Below are positions 6,657-8,437 of a stretch of 8,437 nucleotides of DNA, piece after piece. Source of the stretch: Rhodobacteraceae bacterium UBA2776 (GTDB taxonomy: Bacteria > Pseudomonadota > Alphaproteobacteria > Rhodobacterales > Rhodobacteraceae); contig DEIK01000039.1 of the NCBI GenBank assembly GCA_002352425.1, positions 40,406 through 48,842 of the forward strand, in the 5' to 3' direction. The notes beneath the pieces were generated by a model, which made no database searches, had not been told where the DNA came from, and saw only the letters and a list, made by a program, of their open reading frames with translations. The position numbers were made by a program, and so were the translations under genes. The number at the start of each line of letters is the position of its first letter. Position 1 is the first letter of the stretch.

Positions 6657-6671
6657 GTCACCCCTTGTGAC
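6657..6671. promoter_or_regulatory. Short inverted repeat GTCAC-N5-GTGAC, possible operator
   Basis: Two 5-bp arms flank 5 bp, about 100 nt upstream of the nucleoside hydrolase start. The size and position fit a transcription factor half-site pair. Arms this short can occur by chance and no regulator gene is adjacent. Confidence 0.25.
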
Positions 6672-6912
6672 CATTAACAATGCGTATCAAAGCCTTTTGT
6701 CATCGGTGCCGCCAAAGCCGCGCCCATTGGAAAGAACAGGATTTTAGTGCAATCTATTTCCGGCAAGCTAAAAATGTATGTGATATGGGTAATCCTTTTA
6801 ACCATATTGTTTACCATGCACAGGCTAATGGGAATGCCTGCATTGCGGACGAAGCTGCCGTTGCCAATGGACACTATATCCGTTATTGTTTCGCATCATT
6901 TTTGTTGAGTTT

Positions 6913-6916
6913 GGAG
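6913..6916 (+). promoter_or_regulatory. Shine-Dalgarno GGAG that fixes a TTG start
   Basis: GGAG is followed after 6 nt by an in-frame TTG at 6923. Starting there places a hydrophobic signal segment at the N-terminus, which upstream starts do not. Confidence 0.55.
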
Positions 6917-6922
6917 TGTAAA

Positions 6923-8029
6923 TTGAAAATTGGTTTTTGCCGTTCTGGGTTACATTTAGGTTTTCTGCTTATTGTATTGACACAGTTGTCGCCCAATATG
7001 GGTGTCGCAGATAAATTACTAATCCCAGTGCCCACTCAAGACGGTAAGTCGATACATTATATAGACGAACACGGTAAACCAGCTTTAGAGGCGACATTTT
7101 CCTCCTCTGGGTATTTTACTGAGATGGGCTATGCTTTAGCTAAACCTTTACCAGAAGCATCTTCTTTCGGTGGCATGGGGATAATAGACACTACTGGACA
7201 ATTTGTTATTGAATCCGACCTAAACTCCTGTGAACTAATCAAAGACCACTCAGAATACTTCCCTCAAGACTTTCTTGATCAACACCCTGCAACTTGTGAT
7301 CCATTTTTTTACCAACGTTCTAAAAATTCGAGATTGCTAACAAAATTAAGTCCGTTCAATGGCATTGAATTTATCACATTAGACGAAAAAGTGGCGTTTA
7401 AGAAAAAATTTGAAGCCGCTGGTAGGTTTTGGGGAACTGAGGTCGCGTTTGCAGAAACTCAAAATGGTGACGTACGTCTAATAAACGAAGACGGGGAATT
7501 TGTTGGCGACGCTGTTTTTTCTGATCACGTTGACCTAATACTTGGAAATCCATTTGGCGAAAACAACACAGCAATTGCTCTCGAAAAAAGTTTTTGGAGT
7601 TGGCTTCGCAGAAACAAGTGGGGATACATTAACCTCAAAGGGGATTGGGTTGTCGAACCCAGTTTTGATAAGGCCTTTCCTTTCACGTCAGCTGGTGTAG
7701 CAATAGCGAAAGTTGAAGGTGATTGGTGGGTTATCGCCGAAGATGGAAATATGGTTTCTAAAACCCCTTATCAAAGCCTGTATAAATTTGAAGGGTATGA
7801 CTACTACGGCGTACTCCAACGTTACCCCGATGGTAGGCGAATGCGCGGTATAGTTGATGCTGACCTAAACACTGTTGTACCGGCATGGTTTGAGACAGCG
7901 ATACCTCTGCCTAATGGACTTTTCCGTGTAAAGTCGAAGTTACGAAATTCAAACGATATTTTTTCACTTGAATATGGTCCGATAACACTGTCCCAAGAAG
8001 AATTTTTAAAATTGGCGCCAGACCAATAA
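6923..8029 (+). CDS. Secreted WG-repeat protein
   Basis: Starting at the TTG gives 368 residues. Residues 1-29 form a likely signal peptide: Lys2 and Arg7, a hydrophobic core GFLLIVLTQL at 13-22, and cleavage near GVAD. The rest is built from WG (KWG) repeat units of the form Tyr-Ile/Val-Asp/Asn-x-x-Gly-x-Val/Phe followed by a Phe-x-x-Ala/Gly pattern. Examples are YIDEHGKPALEATF (46-59), GIIDTTGQFVIE (86-97), LINEDGEFVGDAVF (186-199), WGYINLKGDWVVEPSFDKA (233-251), WWVIAEDGNMV (268-278) and GIVDADLNTVVPAWFE (309-324). These repeats form beta-sheet scaffolds, and no catalytic residues can be assigned. The gene is much more AT-rich than its neighbours; two hand-counted 60-base lines give 21 and 25 G+C. 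It has no operon partner, so horizontal acquisition is likely. A frame from 6680 would add 81 residues of unconvincing sequence. Confidence 0.75.
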   Translation: MKIGFCRSGLHLGFLLIVLTQLSPNMGVADKLLIPVPTQDGKSIHYIDEHGKPALEATFSSSGYFTEMGYALAKPLPEASSFGGMGIIDTTGQFVIESDLNSCELIKDHSEYFPQDFLDQHPATCDPFFYQRSKNSRLLTKLSPFNGIEFITLDEKVAFKKKFEAAGRFWGTEVAFAETQNGDVRLINEDGEFVGDAVFSDHVDLILGNPFGENNTAIALEKSFWSWLRRNKWGYINLKGDWVVEPSFDKAFPFTSAGVAIAKVEGDWWVIAEDGNMVSKTPYQSLYKFEGYDYYGVLQRYPDGRRMRGIVDADLNTVVPAWFETAIPLPNGLFRVKSKLRNSNDIFSLEYGPITLSQEEFLKLAPDQ

Positions 8030-8212
8030 TTGTTTTAAGTGTTTGGGTCGGGAACACTGTGACCAGCACGCGATGGCTCTTTTGAAATGACCAAAGCAAA
8101 GTTGAGCGATCCGTCCATCTTCACATTTCATCCGCTTGGCAGATTCCAGATTTGAGCACTTTGGGCTCATTGCGGTCATCCAACAATTTCAGTCAATTTA
8201 CTAACTCTGACC
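8030..8212. other. Intergenic region between convergent genes
   Basis: This 183-bp spacer separates the ends of the WG-repeat gene and the GFA gene. It contains a weak 6-bp inverted repeat at 8038-8058 with a 9-nt loop and no T-run, and a GAGC-N7-GCTC repeat near 8154-8168. I see no gene or clear terminator. Confidence 0.4.
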
Positions 8213-8437
8213 CTAAGCCTTGGTGTAGTCCGCTCCATTATGCGTCGGCAGATCGTCGTTAAGCATCAACCAAGGCAGTTTTTCCTCATGGGCAACGTGA
8301 AGTGTTGGCGCAAAGGCCTTGGGATGTTTCATAGACGCGACGTAGAAATGCATAACGCCTGACATTTTTTCTGATCGAAATGACAGCGGCGTGCCGCAGT
8401 TTTCGCAAAAGGTTTGACCTGAGCCCCTAAAACTCCT
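8213..8437 (-). CDS. GFA-family (glutathione-dependent formaldehyde-activating enzyme-like) zinc protein, C-terminal part
   Basis: The minus strand is open from the window edge to a TAG at 8213-8215, giving 74 residues of a protein whose start lies outside the window. Residues 10-20 of the fragment, FCENCGTPLSF, are the second CxxC zinc motif of the GFA fold. It is followed by the family's usual ending: FYVASMKHPKAFAPTLHVAH, then EEKLPWLMLNDDLPTH. The first zinc-binding cysteines would lie upstream, outside the window. GFA-like proteins are named after a Paracoccus enzyme that promotes glutathione and formaldehyde condensation, but most members have no shown activity, so the family name should not be read as function. 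The 3' end converges with the WG-repeat gene. Confidence 0.85.
   Translation of the reverse strand, partial: RSFRGSGQTFCENCGTPLSFRSEKMSGVMHFYVASMKHPKAFAPTLHVAHEEKLPWLMLNDDLPTHNGADYTKA

Larger units (their letters stand above)
6557..6922. other. Intergenic region with no convincing gene; start of the AT-rich zone
   Basis: About 366 bp separate the divergent nucleoside hydrolase and WG-repeat genes. Open frames exist on both strands (an N-terminal extension of the WG gene from 6680, and 66 codons on the minus strand at 6674-6874), but neither has a recognisable domain or a good ribosome site. The promoters of both neighbours should be here, but I cannot place them. Composition shifts from GC-rich to AT-rich at about 6730. 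Confidence 0.4.

Noticed and set aside
6674..6874. 66-codon minus-strand frame and a plus-strand frame from 6680 joined to the WG gene.
   Set aside because: Neither has a recognised domain or a supported start; the WG gene is better started at the TTG at 6923.
8038..8058. AGTGTT-N9-AACACT hairpin after the WG-repeat gene as a terminator.
   Set aside because: The stem is short and AT-containing, the loop is long and no T-run follows.

Overview
The window looks like an ordinary chromosomal stretch from an alphaproteobacterium, most likely a Rhodobacterales (Roseobacter-type) organism. That is an inference from protein flavour: the form of SelO ending in FCGT, the EEP nuclease next to a small P-loop kinase, and a WWWD-type membrane protein. 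Most genes are GC-rich. One 60-base line inside selO counts to 42 G+C by hand, while lines inside the last large gene count to only 21 and 25 of 60.

Layout. Bases 75-230 (minus) hold a 51-residue ORF that joins a signal peptide directly to the C-terminal end of an ankyrin-repeat protein, probably an internally deleted gene. At 357-1268 (plus) is a ten-helix EamA/DMT transporter. It converges on a minus-strand pair: an EEP-family nuclease/phosphatase (1846-2529) followed by a small P-loop kinase-like ATPase (1278-1778). Divergent from that pair is a multi-helix membrane protein (2595-3233, plus). Immediately after it is a small lipoprotein gene (3245-3597, plus) whose reading frame is broken at a run of eight A's. 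Its downstream part resembles the DUF6794 family.

Bases 3622-6556 (minus) carry a probable three-gene operon, read from high to low coordinates: a nucleoside hydrolase, a GNAT acetyltransferase and the protein AMPylase SelO. The last two are separated by only 4 nt. A perfect 16-bp palindrome covers the selO stop codon, between the convergent 3' ends.

From about 6700 the base composition becomes AT-rich. After a roughly 370-bp stretch with no convincing gene, a secreted WG-repeat protein (6923-8029, plus, TTG start) follows; it looks acquired by transfer. The window ends in the C-terminal 74 codons of a GFA-family zinc protein on the minus strand.

I found no CRISPR array, tRNA, rRNA, complete insertion sequence, phage gene or recognisable defence locus. 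The observations most worth following are the A8 frameshift in the lipoprotein gene, the AT-rich WG-repeat gene, the collapsed ankyrin gene, and the lack in this SelO of the activation-loop cysteine known from E. coli SelO.
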